DNA of 23,371 nucleotides from a virus (IMGVR_UViG_3300025127_000290:1-23371), one strand, 5' to 3'; shown: positions 15,154 through 23,108, counted from the first letter of the stretch. A program made the numbers and translations. Notes: generated by a model from the letters alone, not told the origin.

Positions 15154-16509
15154 ATGGAACTGAAACAAGAAACTTTTCAAAAGTTCGGTAAGAACTTTCA
15201 AGAAAACTTATGTCATTTAATGCTACAAGATAGAGCTTTCTGTGATCAAATCACCGAGGTTTTGGATGTTGAATATATTCAATATGAACATTTGAGGGTG
15301 TTTTCAAATATGCTGATTGAATATAGGACAAACTATAGAGAGCATCCATCATATGAGACAATGGCCACAATAATTACGTCTAATGTTGGTAAGTACACTG
15401 ACGCATTAAAGAAGCAAATAACATCTTTTTATTCTAAAGTGATTAATACAGGTGAGATATCTAGCGCTGAATTTATAAAAGATAATGCGATTGATTTTTG
15501 TCGTAAGCAAGTGCTCAAAAAGGCTATGATACAATCAGTAAAGCTTTTAAAATCGTCATCTTTTGAAGAAATCCAAAAAGTCATAGAAGAGGCTATGAAG
15601 CTTGGTACTAATATTGATTTTGGCCATGATTATCACATGGACATTGACGACAGATATAGAGTGAAGTCTAGGAACCCTATTACAACTGGCTGGTCTCGGT
15701 TTGATGAAATAACCCAAGGCGGGTTTGGTAAGTCTGAGTTAGGTGTTGTTATTGCGCCAACAGGGGCCGGAAAATCAATGGCTCTTGTTCACATGGGGGC
15801 CACTGCCGTTAAGGAGGGTAAAACCGTTGTTTACTATACTCTTGAGCTTGCTGAGACCGTTGTTGGCCAGAGGTTTGATTCATGCATTACAGGCATTAAA
15901 TTAAATGATTTATTAAAAAACAAATTTAATGTGATCGAGCGTTTAAAAGAAGTTGACGGTCACCTAATTATTAAAGAATATCCAAGCAAGTCGGCCTCTA
16001 CACAAACAATTAGAAGTCATATAGAGCGTCTTAAAAAACGCGGGACAAACCCTGATATGATTATTATTGATTATGCTGACCTGCTAAAACCAGTTAGATC
16101 ACAAGGCGAAAAGAGGCACGAATTGGAAAGCATATATGAGGAATTAAGAGGAATCGCACAGCGAGAGAAATGCACTGTTCTCACCGCTAGTCAAACAAAC
16201 AGAAGCGGTTTGAATGCAGAGGTTATCACAATGGAATCAATATCTGAAGCATTTAGCAAGTGTTTTGTAGCAGACTTTATATTTTCCTTATCAAGAACAC
16301 CACAGGATAGGCAAGCAAATACCGGTAGAGTTTTTGTTGCAAAAAATAGAAACGGTCCAGATGGCTTAGTATTTCCAATTTATGCAGATTGGTCAAACGT
16401 CAGTATGAAGATACTAGACAAAGACAGTGGCGAACAAAAGCCAGAAGTTTCTACAACAAATAATTTAAAATATTTAAAAGACAAATACGCACAAGCCAGA
16501 GGCAAATAG
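15154..16509 (+). CDS. Replicative DNA helicase, DnaB/gp41-like
   Basis: Unwinds DNA at the fork as a hexamer. The 451-residue protein has an N-terminal helical region with a DnaB-like look (about 1-150), a linker, then a RecA-type motor: 'TTGWSRFDEITQGGFGKSE', Walker A 'PTGAGKS' (202-208), 'VVYYTLELAETVVGQRFDS' (the DnaB catalytic-Glu region), Walker B 'MIIIDYADLLKP' with D306, 'VLTASQTNRSGL' (sensor) and 'VFVAKNRNGPDG' (arginine-finger loop). It is close in size to T4 gp41 and bacterial DnaB. ATG 15154 follows ACGGAGGACAAC, 18 bp after the exonuclease stop. No primase domain is fused and no primase gene is visible in the window, so one should lie elsewhere. Confidence 0.9.
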   Translation: MELKQETFQKFGKNFQENLCHLMLQDRAFCDQITEVLDVEYIQYEHLRVFSNMLIEYRTNYREHPSYETMATIITSNVGKYTDALKKQITSFYSKVINTGEISSAEFIKDNAIDFCRKQVLKKAMIQSVKLLKSSSFEEIQKVIEEAMKLGTNIDFGHDYHMDIDDRYRVKSRNPITTGWSRFDEITQGGFGKSELGVVIAPTGAGKSMALVHMGATAVKEGKTVVYYTLELAETVVGQRFDSCITGIKLNDLLKNKFNVIERLKEVDGHLIIKEYPSKSASTQTIRSHIERLKKRGTNPDMIIIDYADLLKPVRSQGEKRHELESIYEELRGIAQREKCTVLTASQTNRSGLNAEVITMESISEAFSKCFVADFIFSLSRTPQDRQANTGRVFVAKNRNGPDGLVFPIYADWSNVSMKILDKDSGEQKPEVSTTNNLKYLKDKYAQARGK

Positions 16510-16520
16510 GAGGAAAACAA

Positions 16521-18377
16521 ATGAGTATTGCGAACAATATATTGTCGGACATAACCGTACACATGAAATATGCAAGGTATCTACCAGAAAAGAAACGTAG
16601 AGAATCTTGGGAAGAGTTAGTCACTAGGAACAAACAGATGCACCTAAAAAAATTTCCGAAGCTAAAATCTGAAATTGAGAGTGCGTATAAGTTTGTGTAC
16701 GATAAAAAGGTTTTACCTTCTATGAGGTCTATGCAGTTTGCTGGTAAACCTATTGACATTAGTCCCAATAGGATATTTAATTGTGCGTATGCCCCTATTG
16801 ATGACCACCGAGTTTTTGGCGAGATCATGCTACTTTTACTTGGCGGAACAGGTGTTGGATATTCAGTACAGCAACACCACGTTGAAAAATTACCATCAAT
16901 TTTAAAGCCTAACACAAGAAGGGCCAGACGCTTTTTGATTGGAGATTCAATCGAGGGATGGTCTGACGCTGTGTCGGCACTAATGAAGTCTTACTTTAAA
17001 GGTACCTCAAAGCTGCGATTTGATTTTTCTGATATAAGAGCGAAGGGTGAAAGGTTGGTAACTAGTGGTGGTAAAGCACCCGGACCACAGCCATTAAGAG
17101 AATGTTTAATCAAGCTTGAGGGCATTTTAGACTCCAAAGAGAATGGTGATAAACTTACGACGATTGAGGTTCATGATATTATATGCCACATCGCTGATGC
17201 TGTTTTGGCTGGTGGTATTAGACGCGCTGCTCTTATTTCCCTGTTTTCGATTGATGATGAAGAAATGCTAGCGGCAAAAACAGGTAATTGGTGGGAAAAA
17301 AACCCTCAACGAGGAAGAGCAAATAATTCGGTTGTTATAATGCGGCATAGAATAAAAAAACAACAGTTCTTGAAACTTTGGGATAGAATAAAAGCATCAG
17401 GCGCCGGAGAGCCCGGAATTTATTTCACTAATGATAAGGAATATGGGTGTAATCCTTGTTGTGAAATATCTTTACGCCCATTTCAATTTTGCAATTTAAC
17501 CGAGATAAATGTTAGCGATGTGAAAACTCAGGAGCAATATGAATCTAGAGCAAAAGCTGCGGCCTTCATAGGCACACTACAGGCTTCTTATACAGATTTT
17601 CACTATCTAAGACCAGTGTGGCAGCGAAATACTGAAAAAGACTATTTGATAGGTGTTTCAATGACCGGTATTGCGTCTGGTAAAGTATTGGAACTGGACA
17701 TGGAGAAAGCTGCTACTGCTGTTAAAGAAGAAAATGCTAGAGTCGCAGAGTTAATCGGTATTGGCCCAGCTTCTCGATGTACAACTACGAAGCCGGCAGG
17801 CACTACATCTCTAGTTCTCGGCACTTCTAGTGGTATTCATGCATGGCACAACGATTATTATATTAGAAGATTGAGAGTGGGGAAGAACGAAGCAATTTAT
17901 TCTTATCTTGTTGAAAACCACCCAGATTTAGTTGAGGATGAGTTTTTTCGCCCACATGATACTTCCGTCATATCAGTACCTCAAAAGGCTCCGGAAGGAT
18001 CAATTACTAGGTCTGAGACAGCACTAAACCTTTTAGAAAGAGTTAAGAAAGTAGCTGTTGACTGGGTGGTAACCGGACACAGAAAAGGACAAAATACAAA
18101 CAATGTATCAGCTACAATTACTGTAAAGCCAGATGAGTGGCTAGAAGTAGGCAACTGGATGTGGGATAATAGAAAATACTACAATGGGCTTTCTATTTTA
18201 CCTTTCTCGGATCACACGTATAAACAAGCCCCATTTGAAGATTGTAGTCAGAAAAAATTTGAATATATGATGAAGTCGCTGGTTAATGTTGACCTAAATA
18301 TGGTTAGTGAGGAAGAGGATAACACAGATCTCACAGGTGAAGTTGCATGTGCCGGCGGCGCTTGCGAAATAATTTAA
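16521..18377 (+). CDS. Adenosylcobalamin-dependent ribonucleotide reductase (class II, monomeric)
   Basis: Reduces ribonucleotides to deoxyribonucleotides for phage DNA synthesis and needs vitamin B12 coenzyme. In the 618-residue protein, C88 in 'RIFNCAYAP' and C324 in 'FQFCNLTEIN' fit the active-site disulfide pair, while C313 and E315 in 'CNPCCEISL' fit the radical Cys and Glu. The 313/315/324 spacing equals 408/410/419 in Lactobacillus leichmannii RTPR. 'TTTKPAGTTSLVLG' is the substrate loop. The C-terminal C610-x4-C615 (CAGGAC) matches the re-reducing pair 731/736. All catalytic Cys are present, so it should be active; it is shorter than the 739-residue reference. C314 replaces the usual Gly. 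AGGAGG precedes ATG 16521. Confidence 0.9.
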   Translation: MSIANNILSDITVHMKYARYLPEKKRRESWEELVTRNKQMHLKKFPKLKSEIESAYKFVYDKKVLPSMRSMQFAGKPIDISPNRIFNCAYAPIDDHRVFGEIMLLLLGGTGVGYSVQQHHVEKLPSILKPNTRRARRFLIGDSIEGWSDAVSALMKSYFKGTSKLRFDFSDIRAKGERLVTSGGKAPGPQPLRECLIKLEGILDSKENGDKLTTIEVHDIICHIADAVLAGGIRRAALISLFSIDDEEMLAAKTGNWWEKNPQRGRANNSVVIMRHRIKKQQFLKLWDRIKASGAGEPGIYFTNDKEYGCNPCCEISLRPFQFCNLTEINVSDVKTQEQYESRAKAAAFIGTLQASYTDFHYLRPVWQRNTEKDYLIGVSMTGIASGKVLELDMEKAATAVKEENARVAELIGIGPASRCTTTKPAGTTSLVLGTSSGIHAWHNDYYIRRLRVGKNEAIYSYLVENHPDLVEDEFFRPHDTSVISVPQKAPEGSITRSETALNLLERVKKVAVDWVVTGHRKGQNTNNVSATITVKPDEWLEVGNWMWDNRKYYNGLSILPFSDHTYKQAPFEDCSQKKFEYMMKSLVNVDLNMVSEEEDNTDLTGEVACAGGACEII

Positions 18378-18389
18378 TTAGGAGTAAAA

Positions 18390-18692
18390 ATGAAAGGAAA
18401 ATTTCAACCATTTAACAGACATTTAGTTGTTGATGTAATAGAAGATAAGAAAGAAGAAAAGGATAGTCTCATTGTCCTTCCAACTGATTATGAGAAACCT
18501 CTAGATCCTTTTGTTAAAGCAATTGTTATTGCAATAGCCGAGGATTCAAAACTACGTGATAAATTATCTCTAAACGATGTGATTCTAGTTGAGAGAAGGA
18601 TGCTTCATAAAGTTGAGATTAGTGAATATTTGTTCTATTTAGTGTTAGAAAATTACATTTATGGGAGAATTAACGATGAAACTGACCGCTGA
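18390..18692 (+). CDS. GroES-like co-chaperonin
   Basis: A 100-residue protein with TAGGAGTAAAA before ATG 18390. The pattern 'FNRHLVVDVIEDKKEEKDS' then 'LIVLPTDYEKPLDPFVKAIVIAIAEDS' then 'LSLNDVILVERRMLHKVEI' and a final 'FYLVLENYIYGRI' follows GroES: strand, mobile loop with a short hydrophobic motif (here near LIVLP), a strand-turn 'kA.V.aig', then 'GD.Vlv......v'. The size matches GroES (97 aa) and T4 gp31 (111 aa), which team with host GroEL to fold the capsid protein. Sequence similarity is weak, so the call relies on order of elements and length. Its stop overlaps the ribosome site region of the next gene. Confidence 0.55.
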   Translation: MKGKFQPFNRHLVVDVIEDKKEEKDSLIVLPTDYEKPLDPFVKAIVIAIAEDSKLRDKLSLNDVILVERRMLHKVEISEYLFYLVLENYIYGRINDETDR

Positions 18693-19431
18693 TACACTAA
18701 GGAGCTTAATAAAAGAGGTGATTTCTGAATCAAAACAAAAATCTTGGATTCTAACAGAAAACTATGGTAATAATGATTTTGAAAACGCATACAGCAAAAT
18801 GGCTGATCCGCAAGGGCCTGCTCAATTTGCTTTTATAACTGCTCACAATCCTCCGGGGAAAAGCAAACACGGTAAAGGGTTTGGATGGAATAATGAAAAC
18901 CAACAAAGGAGATTAATCAACGATCTTAGCACTAGAGGGTATGAGTTCGTAACTGGACATGGAGTTTATGGTGGGGCCCCTGAAGAAAGTCTAATGGTTT
19001 TTAGCAAAAACAACAAAATAGAGGGCAGGTTTAAAGTTGATATGATTAAACTTGGAAAGAAATATTTACAAGATGCAATTGTATATGGAGAAAAATATTT
19101 AGGGGCAGCTATCGACTATAGTGCCGGTGAAAAGCCCATAGACGCAGATACTGGCGAACCAATGTCTCAGGCTGCTGGTATGCAAACTGAAACAGGTCCT
19201 AGAATTTTTTGGAATATGAAGATGGTTATGCTTGAGCCAGATAAAACTTCACGCCCAACTAGTTTTGAAAAATACCACATTGATAAACAATCTAACTTTT
19301 TGCTAACAGGAAAAATGATTCAAGATCGGAAGGATTTTTATACTATTATGAGAGGAATGAAGTCATATATTCCTTTTTACGATGATGAAAGAGAGGAGTA
19401 TATAGCTAATCCATATCCGGTGAGACAGTGA
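18676..19431 (+). CDS. DUF3293-like protein of unknown function
   Basis: A 251-residue protein. ATG 18676 is preferred to ATG 18661 because GGGAGA lies 7 bases upstream of it. Residues 1-20 (KLTADTLRSLIKEVISE) form an amphipathic helix like the N-terminal leader seen on many T4-like marine phage proteins. The core 'FAFITAHNPPGKSKHG', 'NENQQRRLINDL', 'GAPEESLMVF' and 'KLGKKYLQDAIVYGEK' follows the DUF3293 layout (aw.TA.NP, N...L...L, w.EpS, lg..f.QdA). The function of that family is not known. The gene lies between the GroES-like and ThyX genes; its TGA overlaps the ThyX ATG. The extra C-terminal 90 residues are not explained by the domain. Confidence 0.6.
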   Translation: MKLTADTLRSLIKEVISESKQKSWILTENYGNNDFENAYSKMADPQGPAQFAFITAHNPPGKSKHGKGFGWNNENQQRRLINDLSTRGYEFVTGHGVYGGAPEESLMVFSKNNKIEGRFKVDMIKLGKKYLQDAIVYGEKYLGAAIDYSAGEKPIDADTGEPMSQAAGMQTETGPRIFWNMKMVMLEPDKTSRPTSFEKYHIDKQSNFLLTGKMIQDRKDFYTIMRGMKSYIPFYDDEREEYIANPYPVRQ

Positions 19432-20156
19432 TGACTTATGAAAAAACAATTAAAATCTACGACGATGACGTTGGTCGCGTGGACTACATTGATCATATGG
19501 GCAGTGACCTTACCATCGTTAACAGTGCTCGCGTTAGCTTTGGTGTGCAAAAGTCTAGTTTGGATGGGAGGGACAGGAAGCTTATTAATTACCTTATCAA
19601 ACATCGGCATACCTCAACCTTGGAGCACAATATTGTTACTTTTAAATTTACTGTCCCTCTGTTTGTTCGTTCACAGCATCATCGTCATAGGACGTGGAGC
19701 TACAACGAAATCTCAAGAAGATATACAGACAAGGGGCTGAGATTTTATGAGCCGCTAAAATTCAGAACCCAGCACGAATCAAATAGACAAGCTTCAAACC
19801 CTGACGAATTAATAGACCCGGATATATCAGAGTATAGTGCAAATATTGTCCCTGTCCCACCACGACATGCTTCTTTTGCAATACTTAATCATCACCAAAG
19901 AAGTCTTGATCTTTTTAATAAACTAATTAAGGCTGGAGTTTGCAGAGAGCAAGCAAGAGGTGTATTGCCTCAAAATTTATATACAGAGTATTATGGAACA
20001 GTTAATCTTAATAACCTACTTAAATTCATTGACCTACGAACGCATATGGGAGCACAGTGGGAAATCCAAAAAGTCGCGGAAGCGTGTTTGGAAGTGGCCA
20101 CTGATCTTTGGCCAGAAGCCGTAAAATCATATAGGAAAATAAGAGGTGTCGGATAA
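19431..20156 (+). CDS. thyX: FAD-dependent thymidylate synthase
   Basis: Makes dTMP from dUMP using FAD and methylene-tetrahydrofolate. The 241-residue protein has the diagnostic ThyX motif, RHRTWSYNEISRRY, at residues 85-98 (consensus RHRxxSxNExSxRY), preceded by 'HTSTLEHNIVTFKF' and 'VRSQHH' typical of the active-site side. The C-terminal 'ARGVLPQNLYTEYYGTVNL' and 'LRTHMGAQWEIQKVA' are standard dUMP-binding segments. The start is ATG 19431, sharing bases with the preceding TGA; the GTG at 19428 is just upstream in frame. Together with the class II RNR it would make dTTP. Similar RNR-ThyX clusters occur in many phages. It overlaps the next gene by 11 bases. Confidence 0.95.
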   Translation: MTYEKTIKIYDDDVGRVDYIDHMGSDLTIVNSARVSFGVQKSSLDGRDRKLINYLIKHRHTSTLEHNIVTFKFTVPLFVRSQHHRHRTWSYNEISRRYTDKGLRFYEPLKFRTQHESNRQASNPDELIDPDISEYSANIVPVPPRHASFAILNHHQRSLDLFNKLIKAGVCREQARGVLPQNLYTEYYGTVNLNNLLKFIDLRTHMGAQWEIQKVAEACLEVATDLWPEAVKSYRKIRGVG

Positions 20157-20394
20157 GTTTGAAGTTGGAGACCTAATCATATTAAATCAGTATGGCATGT
20201 TCATTACTTTTGATTATGAAAAAAAAATTGGACTTGTTATCACCGAACCATATAGCATTATTGCACCAATCGAACCTGAGACAGAAACCTTCTTCACAGT
20301 TTACGATATTTTGCTAGAAGGAGAACTATTTAAAATGGTGCCTGAGGAGTTTATGGAGAGCTACAATAAAGACAACGAATCGAGCGATAAATGA
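20146..20394 (+). CDS. Small SH3-like protein, unknown
   Basis: An 82-residue acidic protein from GTG 20146, overlapping the ThyX end, with AGGA 9 bases upstream. The opening 'FEVGDLIILNQYGMF' and 'KKIGLVITEPYSI' resemble a KOW/SH3-like barrel (v.vGDlV......G.Vi......). 'TVYDILLEGELFKMVPEEF' follows as the last strands. No catalytic residues are evident. The partial gene at 23287 opens with the same 'F.iGDLV' pattern, so the phage may carry more than one such protein. It overlaps the next gene at ATGA. Confidence 0.5.
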   Translation: MSDKFEVGDLIILNQYGMFITFDYEKKIGLVITEPYSIIAPIEPETETFFTVYDILLEGELFKMVPEEFMESYNKDNESSDK

Positions 20395-21230
20395 TTAGTG
20401 AATATTGTTTTGATGAACTTGTTATAGCAGGATCTTTAGAGAGCTTATTGTATTGCTTTTTTAATGATAAAAAGTTAATCCTACTTGATAAACATGTGCC
20501 TTTTAAGTTGTCTACAATCCCATATCATGAAAAGTTCCGGATGCTAGGTTATTCTGCTGATGATATTATTTATAAGCAAGAACTGTGGGATCGTTTGGCT
20601 TTTGTTCTATCAATGACGAACAACATTGTTTGTCCAAATATTGTAAAATCGAGTAGGGATTCTGATGGTGAAGTCATATTGGTGACTGACCACAACAAAA
20701 GAATAAGATTGTTTTGTGATTCTATGATACAGTTTGATTCGCCCATTGAGAATAGTTTTTTTGTGTATGATTGGTTTAATGTACGGTCAGGCAATAATCA
20801 CAAATTTACTATACTTCATGATAATGATATATTTGTAAATCAGATAATTTTTTATCAATCTGAGAGAATAGGCGGTAACAAAAACATGAAAGATTTAGTT
20901 GCTGTCTCTACGCTAACTAAAAGCCAACTACAGGATATCAACTTTTGTGAAGGTATTGCTAGAATAAAAATATTAAAAATGATGAAGTCTGTGGGTATAA
21001 GAGGCCAGAGTAATGGAATTAGTAAACTAGGTTATAAACTACACTATGCTTTGAAAATTGAACACACGCACAGAGAAACAATTCAAAACTATGATAGTAT
21101 GCACGACATAAACACAATACTTTTAAAAGAACCAACTAGGGGAGACAAATGGAACATAACCAAAAAACTATTTCGTCACAAGCAAATTTCCACCTTGCAG
21201 GAATCATTCCGATTGCCGGCCAACCTTTAG
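20391..21230 (+). CDS. Unknown protein with a beta-alpha-beta start
   Basis: A 279-residue protein beginning at ATGA shared with the preceding stop. The opening 'DELVIAGSLESLLYCFF' then 'KKLILLDK' has the strand-helix-strand layout of a dinucleotide-binding fold but lacks the full GxGxxG, so cofactor binding is uncertain. A second notable region is 'RIGGNKNMKDLVAVSTL', then 'CEGIARIKILKMMKSVGIRG' and a basic C-terminus. No signal peptide or membrane helix. Its last 82 bases also encode the start of the next protein in another frame, so the two are probably expressed together. A sugar-nucleotide-linked role is possible by association only. Confidence 0.45.
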   Translation: MISEYCFDELVIAGSLESLLYCFFNDKKLILLDKHVPFKLSTIPYHEKFRMLGYSADDIIYKQELWDRLAFVLSMTNNIVCPNIVKSSRDSDGEVILVTDHNKRIRLFCDSMIQFDSPIENSFFVYDWFNVRSGNNHKFTILHDNDIFVNQIIFYQSERIGGNKNMKDLVAVSTLTKSQLQDINFCEGIARIKILKMMKSVGIRGQSNGISKLGYKLHYALKIEHTHRETIQNYDSMHDINTILLKEPTRGDKWNITKKLFRHKQISTLQESFRLPANL

Positions 21231-22060
21231 AGTTTAGCATGCCTTATCCCGACTGCTTAATGCCTGTGGCTGTAGATTATACTGCTATTGAAGCGGCAGT
21301 GGTAGAGGCGGCTATGGCCGGGTGTAAAACCATTTGGATTGTCTGTAATGATGACATTGCACCAATTGTGAGGTATAGAGTTGGTGATTTTATTCAAGAT
21401 CCGCTTCATTTTTACAACAACTACAATTACAATATCAGCGATAGGAGAATGAAAATACCAATATATTGGGTTCCTATTCATCCAAAAGATCGAGACAAAA
21501 GAGATTGTCTTTCTTGGAGTGTTTTACATGGAGCAGTTACATCTTTAAAGATATCTTCCCAGATCTCGAAATGGTTAATACCAGATAAGTATTATGTTTC
21601 GTTCCCGTATGGTATATTTGATCCAAGACCATTGCAAAAAATTCGTAACAAGATAAGAAGCAAAAATAATTTTTATGTATCGCATAATAATAAAACAGTA
21701 TCCGATAACATTTATTCTAGTTTTACTTTTGGGAAAGATGAATTTATTCAATATCGCAAAAACGTTCGCAGAGGAACTGGAATGTACACAAGTGAAGTAA
21801 AAAACAAACATGGTATACCGAGAAGTAAACTGCCGATTGAGGAACGTTGGTCTGCGAGGTTTTTTGAACTTGAGGATGTTTTTACACCTGATACTACCGG
21901 GGGTGCGTATACACACGAGGTAGCTGAGTTTTATAATTTAAATAATTGGGAAAACTATAGGCAATATATGTGTTCTAATTTTTCTAATGTAATAAGGCGC
22001 CCTTCAAAGGAACTGTTTTCTTATAGAGAGTTTAATCGAATAGCCGTTGATAGGGACTAA
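21149..22060 (+). CDS. Nucleotidyltransferase-like protein
   Basis: A 303-residue protein. ATG 21149 follows AGGGGAGACAA, the strongest ribosome site nearby, and no other start lies before the first strand. 'LAGIIPIAGQPLEFSMPYPD' followed by 'CLMPVAVDYTAIEAAVVEAA' and 'GCKTIWIVCNDDIAPIV' copies the layout of nucleotide-sugar pyrophosphorylases (aiipAaG...... pK.llPv...p.i..a.e.a..aGi..i.iv). The 'GxGTRL' loop is changed to AGQPLEF and the usual Lys is not in place, so activity is doubtful. 'CLSWSVLHGAVTSL' may match the G-ta.Ai segment. The C-terminal 100 residues are not recognised. A role in capping, glycan or nucleotide modification is inference. It overlaps the preceding gene by 82 bases. 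Confidence 0.5.
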   Translation: MEHNQKTISSQANFHLAGIIPIAGQPLEFSMPYPDCLMPVAVDYTAIEAAVVEAAMAGCKTIWIVCNDDIAPIVRYRVGDFIQDPLHFYNNYNYNISDRRMKIPIYWVPIHPKDRDKRDCLSWSVLHGAVTSLKISSQISKWLIPDKYYVSFPYGIFDPRPLQKIRNKIRSKNNFYVSHNNKTVSDNIYSSFTFGKDEFIQYRKNVRRGTGMYTSEVKNKHGIPRSKLPIEERWSARFFELEDVFTPDTTGGAYTHEVAEFYNLNNWENYRQYMCSNFSNVIRRPSKELFSYREFNRIAVDRD

Positions 22061-22067
22061 TTATTAT

Positions 22068-22700
22068 ATGTCGCTGCTAATAAAAAAATATAAAAAACTC
22101 GTGAAACAGTTGTTGTTTACATATTCAGAACTAGAGTTTGTAGAGGCCGTGTTGAAAGATGCTCACTTAGATTTTGAAATGTTTTTACAAGAGTATTGTA
22201 GAAAAAATAATGTACCCATTCAGCAACTAAATGAAAAAAATGCTGAAAAGCTAGAAAAAGTGCTTCCTAAGATAGAACAGAAGACAGACAAGGATGGTGT
22301 TATATTATACGACAAACCAGAGAAAGACACACCAGCACATAAAGTTTTTCAAAGAATGTATAGGGTTTTAGCTAAAAAGATGCACCCTGATAAGTTTGCT
22401 AACAGAGAGATGACCCCGGAGATTGAAGAAAAGATAGAATCTTTCAAGAGCGCAACTGGAGCTTTTAACAAAAGAAATTGGGCCAAGTTTCTTGACATTT
22501 GTGAAAAGTATGATATATTACCATCTAGATACGATAAGATAAATTTGGTGATAAAAAGAGAGATTGATGATATTAATCAAACTATCAGAAATAAAAAGAA
22601 AGCATTCAGTTGGACACTTTATGAGTGTGATGACGATGAGGAGTGCAAAGAAAAAACAATAGAAAACTTTTTATTTCAGTTGTTTCAATATAAACTTTAG
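22068..22700 (+). CDS. J-domain (DnaJ-like) protein
   Basis: A 210-residue protein. ATG 22068 is favoured over the upstream TTG 22047 because of AGGGA 11 bases before it. Residues 1-75 are highly charged and helical. Residues about 90-150 are a J-domain: 'HKVFQRMYRVLAKKMHPDKF' with the HPD tripeptide at 106-108, then a helix 'EEKIESFKSATGAFNKRNW'. The HPD motif stimulates ATP hydrolysis by Hsp70 (DnaK) in known family members. There are no zinc-finger or substrate-binding domains of classical DnaJ, so it probably directs DnaK to a specific phage target. With the GroES-like gene upstream this suggests two contacts with host chaperones. The C-terminal part is acidic near 'ECDDDEECKEK'. Confidence 0.75.
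   Translation: MSLLIKKYKKLVKQLLFTYSELEFVEAVLKDAHLDFEMFLQEYCRKNNVPIQQLNEKNAEKLEKVLPKIEQKTDKDGVILYDKPEKDTPAHKVFQRMYRVLAKKMHPDKFANREMTPEIEEKIESFKSATGAFNKRNWAKFLDICEKYDILPSRYDKINLVIKREIDDINQTIRNKKKAFSWTLYECDDDEECKEKTIENFLFQLFQYKL
22492..22519 (+). promoter_or_regulatory. Extended -10 promoter inside the J-domain gene
   Basis: TTGACA 22492-22497, 16 bases, TATATT 22514-22519, with TG one base before the -10 box. The TATGATATATT segment is identical to that of the promoter at 14109. Transcription would begin at about 22526 and serve the small genes from 22709 onward. It lies in coding sequence. Confidence 0.5.
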
Positions 22701-22708
22701 GGGTTCGG

Positions 22709-22897
22709 ATGAAGAAGACTAAATTAACGATAGAAGAAGGAAACGTATACCTACACATTCAAGATTTAAGTGAGTGTTGTTTTGAACTTTGGGAGGTCGA
22801 TGGTGTAACTGACAGTTCTGTAAAAGTTAAAATTTCACTAAAAGAGTGGAAAAGTATCGTAAAAGATTGGAAAAATAGAAAAAGCAATAAAAAATAG
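22709..22897 (+). CDS. Small protein of unknown function (62 aa)
   Basis: ATG 22709 with AGGGG 10 bases upstream, 8 bp after the J-domain stop. The sequence opens with alternating strand-like residues (KLTIEEGNVYLHIQDL) and ends in a very basic tail (WKNRKSNKK). Codon use matches its neighbours. No family recognised; a compact beta domain with a Lys-rich tail might bind nucleic acid, but nothing specific supports it. Confidence 0.55.
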   Translation: MKKTKLTIEEGNVYLHIQDLSECCFELWEVDGVTDSSVKVKISLKEWKSIVKDWKNRKSNKK

Positions 22898-22919
22898 TAC
22901 TGTTTCTAGTTATTTTATA

Positions 22920-23108
22920 ATGCATCTTTTAAGTGGACATATGCTTTTATGTGTTGAGCCCTTCTTCATCTTTACAGTAGGGAGCAAATATTATTGTACC
23001 CACGTTGATGAGAAGCATTTTTTTGTTGCAAACAAAGGCAGCCAATTTAATGTTAACTATATTAAAGTCCCTTTTAGTTTTGCTACTAAATTTAAAATTT
23101 TAGTTTAA
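22920..23108 (+). CDS. Small protein of unknown function (up to 62 aa)
   Basis: The frame from ATG 22920 to TAA 23108 is coding-like, but no ribosome site precedes 22920. ATG 22941, after AGTGGACAT, would give 55 residues. The core 'FIFTVGSKYYCTHVDEKHFF' then 'NKGSQFNVNYIKVPF' looks like a small beta barrel, similar in style to other tiny phage proteins. Function unknown. Confidence 0.45.
   Translation: MHLLSGHMLLCVEPFFIFTVGSKYYCTHVDEKHFFVANKGSQFNVNYIKVPFSFATKFKILV

Noticed and set aside
16753-16781. TTGACA-N17-TTTAAT with a CCCAATAGG segment like promoter copy 1
   Set aside because: It encodes the conserved RNR stretch around the active-site Cys (PNRIFNC), which explains the sequence. The -10 match is weaker, and no gene start lies just downstream.
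19438-19740. 100-aa hydrophobic frame overlapping thyX
   Set aside because: Out-of-frame shadow of the clear ThyX coding region; the apparent membrane segments come from reading that gene in another frame.
20805-20833. TTTACT-N17-TATATT with TG extension
   Set aside because: The -35 box is poor (4 of 6) and the region is coding; not strong enough beside the near-consensus promoters.
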